The notes beneath the pieces were generated by a model. The model did not search any database, was not told where the DNA came from, and worked only from the letters and a program-made list of their open reading frames with translations. Shown here piece after piece: positions 1-7,020 of a DNA stretch of 30,148 nucleotides; position 1 is the stretch's first letter; each line of letters begins with the position of its first letter. Where the stretch lies: NCBI GenBank assembly GCA_022745215.1, contig JAIIWC010000017.1, forward strand, positions 1-30,148, in the 5' to 3' direction. The position numbers and the translations under genes are program-made. Source of the stretch: Collinsella sp. GTDB lineage: Bacteria; Actinomycetota; Coriobacteriia; Coriobacteriales; Coriobacteriaceae.

Positions 1-1
1 G

Positions 2-76
2 TCGACGAAACTGGAGAGGAGGTATTACGAGCTCCTGTGCGAATTGGAGAGAACGCTCCCGCAAACTGCCTCTTGA
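2..76 (+). pseudogene. 3' end of an unidentified CDS, possibly a transposase
   Basis: The second frame from the left edge is open for 24 codons and ends at TGA 74-76. Its last residues read YYELLCELERTLPQTAS, a plausible charged helical C-terminus. The 5' part lies outside the window, so it is not known whether the gene is intact. Just past the stop is TTGACAACTTATAGGAG (73-89), which resembles the sequence beyond the IS110-type transposase stop at the other edge (TTGACAAAACTATAGGA on the minus strand). I infer an insertion-sequence right end, but the protein tail itself is not diagnostic. A host gene end is the alternative. Confidence 0.3.
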
Positions 77-231
77 CAACTTATAGGAGCGTCGGTTTTT
101 ATTTCGCGAAATTCGGTATGGATGAGGGTGATTGGTTAAACGTAGTAGATAGGCAAATTTCGTGGCGAACGAATCAAGCTAAGGTGCAAAAAGTCCCCCG
201 TCCCAGAAAAATCATTGGCAACGTAGCAAAA
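77..231. other. Intergenic, no gene recognised
   Basis: No convincing coding frame with a ribosome binding site is visible. This stretch is noticeably more AT-rich than the genes to its right, as expected for IS-flanking or non-coding DNA. A frame open from 37 to 549 runs antisense over the oxidoreductase gene and has no family-like sequence, so it is not called. Confidence 0.4.
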
Positions 232-263
232 TGCCCCGCGGGCAGGAGGCTGCTCGCGGGGCA
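232..263 (-). terminator. Rho-independent terminator of the SDR-MFS-Gfo operon
   Basis: Two 14-nt arms (232-245 and 250-263) pair as TGCCCCGCG(G/A)GCAG around a GAGG loop, with one G-T wobble. Read on the minus strand the stem is followed by TTTTGC. It lies about 70 bp beyond the stop of the oxidoreductase gene, the last gene of the minus-strand operon. Confidence 0.8.
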
Positions 264-335
264 AAGAAGAGGGGCTTATTTGTGGCGGACCGAGGGTCCC
301 GGCATGGGGTTTCTGCCGCGGCCTGTCCTAAGGTG

Positions 336-1376
336 CTACAGCTCGACGAGCTGGCCGGTCTCGGCGGCCTCCTTGATGGCGTTAAGCAGCGTGAGCGTCT
401 TGACGTTATCGGCGGGGGTTACGACGGGCTCAACTTCGCGGCGGACGACCTTCACAAAGTGCTTGAGCTGCATCTTGTGCGGCAGCGCCGGGTCCACGGC
501 CGGGATCTCCATCTGCAGCGGCTTGTGCCAGTTGGAGGCGCCGTCGTAGGAGAACTGATGCAGGCGGGGCAGCGAAAGGGCACCCAAGGTTCCGCCGATA
601 AAGTAGGCGTCGGCGTCGAAGGGGCGGTACTGCGGATCCTCGCGAGCGGTTGCCTCCCAGTTCCAGGGGCTGGCGGTGGCGTCGGAGATGGTCATGCTCG
701 CAAGCGCGCCATCGGCAAAACGGACGTTGACCACGGCGGAGTCCTCGGTCTCAAAACCGCGGGCGGCGCTGGACTGCATGCCCTGGACGGCGACGGGCTC
801 GCCCAGCAGGTAGCGGAGCAGGTCCACGTCGTGAACCAGGTTGACCAAGATCGGTCCGGCACCCTTCTTGCGGCGCCACTCGACATCGAAGTATTCGTCA
901 TTCTTATAGATCATGTAGTGGAAGCTCGACACGGTGAGCTTGCCCAGCTCGCCGGACTCGATGATCTCCTTGGCCTTGTTGACGAAGGGGTTGTGGCGAC
1001 GGTGCTGGCCCACGAGCACGGGCACGCCGGCGGTCTCGGCCTCGGCGGCGAAAGCCTGGGCATCCTCGAGGTCGTTGGAGATCGGCTTTTCGACCAGCGG
1101 CACGATGTTGCGCTTGATGGCCTCGCGGGCAACGCCCAGGTGCAGGTCGTTGGGGGTGGCGATGATGACGGCCTCGGGCTTGACCTCGTCCATCATCTGG
1201 GCGGGATCGGTAAAGAACGGCACGCCGGCAGCCTCGGCCGTGGCGCGGGCGCCCTCAAAGGCGTCGGCGATGGCGACGAGCTCGGCCTCGGGCTCCTCGG
1301 TGACAAAGCGGATGTGGTTGCGGCCCATGGCGCCGGCGCCGATGACGGCAATGCGGACGGGGTTGAGCTCAGACAT
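336..1376 (-). CDS. Gfo/Idh/MocA family NAD(P)-dependent oxidoreductase
   Basis: This 346-residue protein has the two-domain layout of the Gfo/Idh/MocA family. The N-terminal Rossmann fold carries GAGAMG (residues 13-18), followed by the family EKP motif (96-98), whose Lys usually contacts cofactor and substrate. The C-terminal part contains the HDVDLLRYL helix around residue 180, which usually carries the catalytic His/Asp pair. QHRRHNP near residue 123 is a common variant after the Rossmann fold. The start has AAGGAG 6 nt upstream. The gene is last in a minus-strand operon after an SDR dehydrogenase and an MFS carrier, so it probably oxidises or reduces a sugar-, inositol- or quinate-like substrate imported by the carrier. 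The exact substrate cannot be read from sequence. Confidence 0.88.
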   Translation of the reverse strand: MSELNPVRIAVIGAGAMGRNHIRFVTEEPEAELVAIADAFEGARATAEAAGVPFFTDPAQMMDEVKPEAVIIATPNDLHLGVAREAIKRNIVPLVEKPISNDLEDAQAFAAEAETAGVPVLVGQHRRHNPFVNKAKEIIESGELGKLTVSSFHYMIYKNDEYFDVEWRRKKGAGPILVNLVHDVDLLRYLLGEPVAVQGMQSSAARGFETEDSAVVNVRFADGALASMTISDATASPWNWEATAREDPQYRPFDADAYFIGGTLGALSLPRLHQFSYDGASNWHKPLQMEIPAVDPALPHKMQLKHFVKVVRREVEPVVTPADNVKTLTLLNAIKEAAETGQLVEL

Positions 1377-1406
1377 TTCGACTCCTTAATGCTGGTGGCT
1401 GGTGGA

Positions 1407-1438
1407 ATGTGACAAAGGGACGGTCCCTCATGTCACAT
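1407..1438. repeat. ATGTGACA...TGTCACAT palindromic repeat, copy 1
   Basis: ATGTGACA (1407-1414) and TGTCACAT (1431-1438) form perfect outer arms around an inner GGGAC-G-GTCCC hairpin. It sits between the MFS and Gfo genes of one operon. Degenerate relatives occur at 17118, 18164, 23058 and 29808. This is the best-preserved copy in the window. Confidence 0.75.
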
Positions 1439-1446
1439 CGGTAAAA

Positions 1447-2703
1447 CTAAGCGGACTTCTTCTTGCTGTCGGAGACCATCATGTAGACGGTGAGCACGAC
1501 GGCGATGGCGGCAATCACGATGGCGCCGTAGAAGGACTGCTGGTAGGCGGCGCTGCCGGCCTCGGCGTGATACAGCACGGCAGTGATGGGCTGGCTGATC
1601 CAGGTAGAGGCGGCGTAGCCCAGGAACATGATGCCGTAGTTGACACCGATGTTGCTGGTGCCGAAGGCGCCACCGGTGAGCGGCGGGTAGATGACGAGCA
1701 GGGCGCCAAAGCTAAAGCCGAGCAGGGCGAGCGCCACAAAGAACATGCTCTGCGTAAAGCTCATCGACATGATGACGAGCGCGACGATGGTGACGACAAG
1801 GCTGATGAGCAGCGACTTGTAGGCGCCGAGCTTGTCGATGATCTGGCCAAAGGACAGACGGCCGACCAGGTTGGCGCAGGTGTTGACGGAGACGACCACG
1901 CCGCCGAGGGCGACGGCCGCGGCGCTCGTGGGGTCGGCGAAGAGCTGGACAGCGGCGATGGAGGCAACCTTGCCCACGAGCAGGGTGCCCGCGGTGGCGG
2001 CGAAGGCGAAGGTGGCGATGAGGACCCAGAAGCGCGGGGTTTTGACCATCTCGCCCGGGGTGAGGTCGCCGAAGGTGCCGGCGTGCGCGCCGCCCTTGGG
2101 GGCCTCGAAGCCCTCGGGCAGCCAACCGGCCTCGGGGGCCTTCAGGAACAGGGCGGAGGCGGCGATCGTCACAAAGAAGATGACGCCGAGTGCCTTAAGG
2201 GCGCCAAAGATGCCAAGGCTCGGGATGAGCAGCGAGGCGAGCACCGGGGACAGCACGGCGGGGCCGGCGGTCGAAGCGGCCAGGGTGATGCCGGAGGCGA
2301 GGCCCTTTTTGTCGATGAACCACTTTTGGCCGGTGGTGAGCGCGGGGTTGTAGCCCAGGCCGTTGCCGATGGCGGCGACGAGCGAGAACCACAGGTAGAA
2401 CTGCCACGGCTCGGTGACGGTGCCGGACATGAACCAGCCCACGCCGTAGCACACGGCGGCAGCGATCACGACGTTGCGCGGGCCGATCTTATCGGAGATG
2501 CGGCCGGCGAAGATGCCCGTCACGGCCATGATGGTCTGGAAGACCGGGAAAGCCCAGGTAAGTGCGCTGGACCACTCGGGGCAGACGGCGAGCAGGTTCT
2601 TGCTCACAACGGAATACAGCGCGATGGAGCTGATGAAGAACATGGTGACGCACGCGGCGGAAAGCACGACGGCGCGACCCTTGTTGGAGTTGGTGGAAGC
2701 CAT
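1447..2703 (-). CDS. MFS transporter, OFA (oxalate/formate antiporter-like) family
   Basis: This is a polytopic membrane protein of 418 residues with about 12 predicted transmembrane helices. It resembles the OFA branch of the major facilitator superfamily in length, in the GRISDKIGPRNV loop after the second helix (an MFS motif-A variant) and in its glycine-rich N-terminal half. I chose the ATG at 2703 (MASTNSNKGRAV) because AGAAAGAG lies just upstream; an in-frame start 13 codons earlier has no such site. It lies between an SDR gene and a Gfo/Idh gene in the same orientation and probably imports or exchanges the organic acid or polyol they process. OFA members carry many monocarboxylates, so oxalate should not be assumed. 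Confidence 0.82.
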   Translation of the reverse strand: MASTNSNKGRAVVLSAACVTMFFISSIALYSVVSKNLLAVCPEWSSALTWAFPVFQTIMAVTGIFAGRISDKIGPRNVVIAAAVCYGVGWFMSGTVTEPWQFYLWFSLVAAIGNGLGYNPALTTGQKWFIDKKGLASGITLAASTAGPAVLSPVLASLLIPSLGIFGALKALGVIFFVTIAASALFLKAPEAGWLPEGFEAPKGGAHAGTFGDLTPGEMVKTPRFWVLIATFAFAATAGTLLVGKVASIAAVQLFADPTSAAAVALGGVVVSVNTCANLVGRLSFGQIIDKLGAYKSLLISLVVTIVALVIMSMSFTQSMFFVALALLGFSFGALLVIYPPLTGGAFGTSNIGVNYGIMFLGYAASTWISQPITAVLYHAEAGSAAYQQSFYGAIVIAAIAVVLTVYMMVSDSKKKSA

Positions 2704-2787
2704 TGGACTCTTTCTAATCGATACGGGGGAGGGGAGGGGCAAACGCCGCTGAGGTGCTTGCCCCGCGCCCCTTTCTACCGGGCTGGT

Positions 2788-3669
2788 TTACTGGTCAGTC
2801 GGCTTTGCGACGCCGGACTCATCGGACCAGAGCTCGACGCCCTTGTTCTTGAGGTAGTTGTCGGCAAAGGCGCGGCGGCCGCCGGGCTTGGCGGTGAGGT
2901 CGCCCATCATGTTGGAGAAGCCGCCGTCGACCTTGATGGCGTCGCCGGTGGTAAAGTCTGAGCGCGTGGACGCCAGGAACATGACGGCGTTGGCGATATC
3001 GCTGACCTCGCCGATGCGACGCGTGGCGATGAGGCGGCTGCGGCTCTTCTCGACCTCGGGATCGGCGTAAAAGCTTGTCGACATGGGGGTCTTGACGAAG
3101 CAGGGCTCGACGCAGTTGGAGCGCACGCCGTAGGGACCCCACTCGGCAGCCAGCATCTTGGACATCATGTTGACGCCCGCCTTGGTGGAGCTGTACACGC
3201 CCGAGAACGTTTCGGGGGAGTGACTGGCGACGGTGGAGATGTGAACCAGGCGGCCCTGGCCGGCCTTGATCATCTCGCGACCAAAGCGCTGCGAGGTGAT
3301 GAAGTAGCCGGTGAGGTTGACGTTGAGCACCTGCTCCCAGTCGCTCAGCGGCAGGTCCTCCATGGCGGCGAAGCGCAGGATGCCGGCGGTGTTGACGAGG
3401 ACGTCGACACGGCCGAAGTCGGCGATGGTGGCGTCGACGGCAGCCTGAACCTCGGCCTCGTCGGTGGCGTTCATCTTGTAACCCTCGGCGTGGATGCCAA
3501 ACTCGGCAGCAAGGTCGGCGGCAGCGGCCTTGACCTTCTCCTCGTCCAGGTCGAGCATGACGACGTTGGCGCCGTTGCGGGCGAACTCGCGGCAAATCTC
3601 GACGCCCATACCGCCGAGCGCGCCGGTCACGGCGCAGACATCGCCCTCGAGCTTAAGCCAATTGCTCAT
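2788..3669 (-). CDS. SDR family NAD(P)-dependent dehydrogenase
   Basis: This is a classical short-chain dehydrogenase of 293 residues. The cofactor motif TGALGGMG is at 15-22, NTAG at 93-96, the structural Asn at 118, and the catalytic Ser145, Tyr159 and Lys163 (YSSTK) are in place. Asp40 after the second strand favours NAD over NADP. It is about 35-40 residues longer than a minimal SDR because of a C-terminal tail (after GGFSNMMGD) rich in Lys and acidic residues, which may help oligomerisation or substrate closure. It is the first gene of the minus-strand operon and faces the LysR gene, which probably controls it. GAAGGGAAG precedes the ATG. Substrate unknown. Confidence 0.88.
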   Translation of the reverse strand: MSNWLKLEGDVCAVTGALGGMGVEICREFARNGANVVMLDLDEEKVKAAAADLAAEFGIHAEGYKMNATDEAEVQAAVDATIADFGRVDVLVNTAGILRFAAMEDLPLSDWEQVLNVNLTGYFITSQRFGREMIKAGQGRLVHISTVASHSPETFSGVYSSTKAGVNMMSKMLAAEWGPYGVRSNCVEPCFVKTPMSTSFYADPEVEKSRSRLIATRRIGEVSDIANAVMFLASTRSDFTTGDAIKVDGGFSNMMGDLTAKPGGRRAFADNYLKNKGVELWSDESGVAKPTDQ

Positions 3670-3902
3670 AGGAACTTCCCTTCTTGTGCCTCCCGGTGGG
3701 TCGCTCCCATTAATCGACCCACGTGGTTTTCGCTGGTTATCGTATGCTTTGCATTTGCGCAGGTGAATTGCATATTTGTTAGAATGGCGTTAACCATAGG
3801 TTTACACTGTGCGATGCAGTTTATTCTCAATTGAGCGCATGACCTGCGAAAACAACCTCCTGTGGCACCATGTGGCCACGGGCGCGAAAACGGGAGATTG
3901 AC
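3670..3902. promoter_or_regulatory. Divergent control region with a candidate LysR-type dyad
   Basis: These 233 bp separate the SDR operon from its divergent LysR gene. TTAACC-ATA-GGTTTA at 3790-3804 is a near-perfect dyad with the T-N11-A character of LysR operators. On the minus strand TTGAGA (3827-3832) could serve as a -35 for the SDR operon. Autoregulation with coinducer-dependent activation is typical of this arrangement, but that is an inference here. Confidence 0.5.
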
Positions 3903-4781
3903 GTGTACGATCGACGACTTGAGGCCATATCGGCCGCCGCGGAGCTGGGAAGCTTCTCGCGCGCGGCGGCAAAACTACGTGTGTCGACCCCGGCTCTCGT
4001 CAAACAGGTGTCGGGGTTCGAGGCCGAGTTTGGCATCACGTTGTTCGAGCGCTCGCATTCGGGCGTTAAGGTGACGCCGGCGGGTGCGCTGCTGGTAGAC
4101 GATGCGCGCTCGATCATGCGTCAGTCCGAGGATGCGTTGCGCCGTGCCCGACGCGCAGCGGGCGATGGCGGCGCCGTGCGCCTGGGCGTGTCGATGATGT
4201 GCCCGGGGCGCCAAACGCTGTCGATGTGGTCGGGCATCCACGATCTGGAACCGTCGCTGCGATTTGAAATCGTGCCGGTAAGCGATCTCTACGACGAGCG
4301 CGAGACCGTCATGCGTAGCTTGGGCCGCGAGGTCGATGTGGTGCAATCGAGTTTTTCTACCCCACGCTGGGGTGATGCCTGCCAAAAGCTCCGCATTGTC
4401 AACGTGCCGTTTTATATCGATCTGCCGCGCACGAGCCCGCTGGCGCGCAAGAATCGCATTACGGTTGCCGACTTGGAGGGTATGCGTCTGCGCGTACTGC
4501 GCCACGGCAACGACGCCATGGACAGCCTGCGCATCGATCTTTTGGCCGATGGCGGCGTGGACGTGATCGACGTGGACAGTTTTGACTTTGCGCTCTTTAA
4601 CGAGGCGGAGGAAAAGGGCGACGCGGTGCTCACTTGCGGGGCGTGGTCGGGCGTGCACCCGGCCTTTGTGGGCGTACCGTTTCTATGCGGTCGCGAGGTG
4701 CCGGTCTATTTGCACTACCCGCTCGAGCCCACCCTCCAAGTCCAAAAATTCGTCAACGCCATGGCCCAACTCCTCAAGTAG
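3903..4781 (+). CDS. LysR family transcriptional regulator
   Basis: This 292-residue protein has the LysR layout: an N-terminal winged helix-turn-helix (about residues 3-60, including FSRAAAKLRVSTPALVKQV and LFERSHSGVKVTPAG), then a linker helix and a periplasmic-binding-protein-like coinducer domain. I chose the GTG at 3903 because GGGAG lies 6 nt upstream and the LysR homology begins right there; an in-frame ATG at 3870 would add 11 residues without homology. It is transcribed away from the SDR-MFS-Gfo operon, the usual geometry for a LysR protein controlling its neighbour. The coinducer is unknown and is probably the substrate of that operon. Confidence 0.88.
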   Translation: MYDRRLEAISAAAELGSFSRAAAKLRVSTPALVKQVSGFEAEFGITLFERSHSGVKVTPAGALLVDDARSIMRQSEDALRRARRAAGDGGAVRLGVSMMCPGRQTLSMWSGIHDLEPSLRFEIVPVSDLYDERETVMRSLGREVDVVQSSFSTPRWGDACQKLRIVNVPFYIDLPRTSPLARKNRITVADLEGMRLRVLRHGNDAMDSLRIDLLADGGVDVIDVDSFDFALFNEAEEKGDAVLTCGAWSGVHPAFVGVPFLCGREVPVYLHYPLEPTLQVQKFVNAMAQLLK

Positions 4782-4796
4782 CTCATTTGGCGCGGG

Positions 4797-4903
4797 TAGT
4801 CTTTTTGGGACGTGTCTCTTTTTAGCTACCCAATCTGGTGCCGTCGAAGCATGACGCCGTATTTGGCACAGGGTAGCTAAAAAGCCCCGTTCCAAAAAGA
4901 CTA
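4797..4903. repeat. Imperfect ~34-bp inverted repeat
   Basis: The left arm (4797-4831) begins TAGTCTTTTTGG and ends TTTTTAGCTACCC. The right arm (4871-4903) begins GGGTAGCTAAAAAG and ends CCAAAAAGACTA. The arms pair along nearly their full length, with a few mismatches in the centre. About 39 bp lie between them, including a short GTGCC/GGCAC pairing. The gene pair is convergent here, so the element could act as a bidirectional terminator or be a mobile palindromic repeat. Confidence 0.7.
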
Positions 4904-4910
4904 ACAAAAC

Positions 4911-4938
4911 GAGGCCCTGGTCAAACGGCCAGGGCCTC
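4911..4938. terminator. Bidirectional terminator between LysR and ABC exporter genes
   Basis: GAGGCCCTGG (4911-4920) and CCAGGGCCTC (4929-4938) form a 10-bp GC-rich stem. On the minus strand it is followed by GTTTTGTT, a good U-tract for the exporter operon. On the plus strand it is followed by ACTAACCTTTATT, a weaker tract for the LysR gene. Confidence 0.65.
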
Positions 4939-4981
4939 ACTAACCTTTATTCCGTTCTAAATGACGGGCTGATTGCGCGCA

Positions 4982-5086
4982 GGAGGGTGCCCCGGGGCGG
5001 CGGGTATTTCCTCCGCGCGCAGTTTCGCAGCGAAGCGAGAATGTTTGAGCACGGAGGAATTACCCCGACGCCCCGGGGAACCCTCC
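4982..5086. repeat. 34-35-bp GC-rich inverted repeat with structured loop
   Basis: The left arm at 4982-5015 (GGAGGGTGCCCCGGGGCG...TTCCTCCG) is almost exactly complementary to the right arm at 5052-5086 (CGGAGGAATTACCCCGACG...CCCTCC). The 36-nt loop carries a smaller TCGC/GCGA pairing. It lies 15 bp beyond the stop of the downstream ABC gene. It has no transposase and no obvious target duplication. Confidence 0.75.
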
Positions 5087-5100
5087 GTCAGTAACCGTTC

Positions 5101-7020
5101 CTACTCCAGCTCAAACGCACCCGTGTACAGCTGGTAGTAGTACCCGCGCTTGGCGATCAGCTCGTCGTGGTTGCCGCGCTCGATGATGCGGCCGTGATCC
5201 AGACAGATGATCGCGTCAGAGTTGCGCACGGTGGACAGGCGGTGTGCGATGACAAACGTCGTGCGGCCTTCCATGAGTTTATCCATGCCCGCCTGCACGA
5301 TAGCCTCGGTGCGCGTGTCGATAGAGCTCGTTGCCTCGTCCAGAATCATTGCCGGCGGATCGGCGACGGCAGCGCGGGCGATCGAGATCAGCTGGCGCTG
5401 GCCCTGCGACAGCTGGGCGCCGTTGCCGGTGAGCATGGTGTCATAGCCGTCGGGCAGGCGGGTGATAAAGTCGTCTGCGCCCGCGAGCTTGGCCGCCGCG
5501 ATGCACTCCTCGTCGGTCGCATCCAGGTTGCCGTAGCGGATGTTATCCATCACGGTGCCGGTGAACAGGTTCACGTCCTGCAGCACGACGCCCAGGCTTC
5601 GGCGCAGGTCGGCCTTGCGGATCTTGTTGACGTTGATGCCGTCGTAGCGGATCTTGCCGTCGGCGATGTCGTAGAAGCGGTTGATGAGGTTGGTGATGGT
5701 CGTCTTGCCGGCACCGGTGGCGCCGACAAACGCGACCTTCTGGCCCGGCTTGGCGAACACGGACACGCCGTGCAGCACCTCGTGGTCGGGCGTGTAGCCA
5801 AAGTCGACGTTGTCCATGACCAGGTCGCCGCGCAGCGGCACGTACTCGATCTCACCGGTCGCGCGGTGCGGATGCTTCCACGCCCACATGCCGGTGTGGC
5901 GGTCGGCCTCCTCGAGCTGCCAAGTCTCGGGGTTGACCTGCGCGTTGACGAGCGTCACGTAGCCCTCGTCGGCCTCGGGCTCCTCGTCGAGCAGCTCAAA
6001 GATGCGCTCGGCGCCGGCAAGGCCCATGACCACGGCGTTGATCTGCTGCGAGATCTGGCCGATCTGGCCGCAGAACTGCTTGGTCATGTTGAGGAACGGC
6101 ACCACGACGGCAATGGAGAGCGCCATGCCCGAGATGCTCAGGTTGGGCACGCCCAGTGCTAGGAAGATGCCGCCGGCCAGCGCGACCAGCACGTAGAGCA
6201 GGTTGCCCAGGTTCATGAGGATGGGCATGAGGATGTTGGCGTACATGTTGGCCTTCTGCGAGACCTCGAAGAGCTTCTCGTTGCGCTCGTCAAAGTCGGC
6301 CTCGGCGGCGGCTTCGTGGCAGAACGCCTTGACGACCTTCTGGCCGTTCATGACCTCCTCGATATGGCCCTCGACCACGCCGAGCTCGGTCTGCTGCGCG
6401 ATAAAGAAGCGCGCGGAGTTGGAGCCGAGCAGCTTGGTCATAAAGGTCATAAAGGCGACGCCGGCAATGATGACCAGGCACATCCACACGCTGTAGTACA
6501 GCATGATAAAGAACACCGTGACGATGATGATGATCGTCATGAGCAGGTTGGGCAGCGACTGGCTGATCATCTGACGTAGCGTGTCGATGTCGTTGGTGTA
6601 GTGGCTCATGATATCGCCGCGCTGGTGCGTGTCGAAGTAGCGGATCGGCAGGTCCTGCATGCGGTTGAACATCATCTCGCGCAGCTTCTCGAGCGAGCCC
6701 TGCGTGACGATAGCCATGGCGCGGTTCCAGAAGAGCGAGGACAGGACACCGACGCCGTAGATGCAGGCGAGGGTGGTCACGAGCTGTGCGATTTTGGGCT
6801 GCGCGGCTTCCCAATCGCCCGACTGCCACGATTCGCTAATAATTTGCAGGGCGCTCTGCAGGAAGGTCGCGCCGATGGAGTTGATGATGGCGCAGAGCAC
6901 CACGCCGGCGACGACGAGGGGCAAAAGCACAGGATAGAAGCCAAAGAGCGTCTTGATGAGGCGCGACATGGTGCCGCCCTTGCGGTTGAGCGCGCGCTTG
7001 GCGGTCGTTGCCTTACTCAT
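5101..7020 (-). CDS. ABC exporter half-transporter, consensus-site subunit
   Basis: This 639-residue protein has six predicted transmembrane helices followed by a nucleotide-binding domain. All ATP-site motifs are canonical: Walker A GATGAGKTT, signature LSQGQRQL, Walker B MILDEATSSID with the catalytic Glu, and the switch His in VIAHRLSTV. An extra segment of about 50 residues (rich in Trp, His and acidic residues) lies between the membrane domain and the NBD. I chose the ATG at 7020 because it overlaps the upstream stop (ATGAGTAA) and follows GGAAGGAGG; a 61-residue upstream extension would be Arg-rich and implausible. With the partner gene it should form a heterodimeric exporter of drugs, lipids or peptides in the cytoplasmic membrane. 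Confidence 0.9.
   Translation of the reverse strand: MSKATTAKRALNRKGGTMSRLIKTLFGFYPVLLPLVVAGVVLCAIINSIGATFLQSALQIISESWQSGDWEAAQPKIAQLVTTLACIYGVGVLSSLFWNRAMAIVTQGSLEKLREMMFNRMQDLPIRYFDTHQRGDIMSHYTNDIDTLRQMISQSLPNLLMTIIIIVTVFFIMLYYSVWMCLVIIAGVAFMTFMTKLLGSNSARFFIAQQTELGVVEGHIEEVMNGQKVVKAFCHEAAAEADFDERNEKLFEVSQKANMYANILMPILMNLGNLLYVLVALAGGIFLALGVPNLSISGMALSIAVVVPFLNMTKQFCGQIGQISQQINAVVMGLAGAERIFELLDEEPEADEGYVTLVNAQVNPETWQLEEADRHTGMWAWKHPHRATGEIEYVPLRGDLVMDNVDFGYTPDHEVLHGVSVFAKPGQKVAFVGATGAGKTTITNLINRFYDIADGKIRYDGINVNKIRKADLRRSLGVVLQDVNLFTGTVMDNIRYGNLDATDEECIAAAKLAGADDFITRLPDGYDTMLTGNGAQLSQGQRQLISIARAAVADPPAMILDEATSSIDTRTEAIVQAGMDKLMEGRTTFVIAHRLSTVRNSDAIICLDHGRIIERGNHDELIAKRGYYYQLYTGAFELE

Noticed and set aside
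1402..2961. Long open frame on the plus strand (519 codons) opposite the MFS carrier
   Set aside because: It is rich in Gly, Asp, His and Arg, has no family character, no ribosome binding site, and mirrors the GC-biased codons of the real minus-strand gene.
4795..4831. tRNA or small RNA gene in the LysR-ABC gap
   Set aside because: No cloverleaf, no CCA end and no T-loop consensus; the region is explained by inverted repeats.
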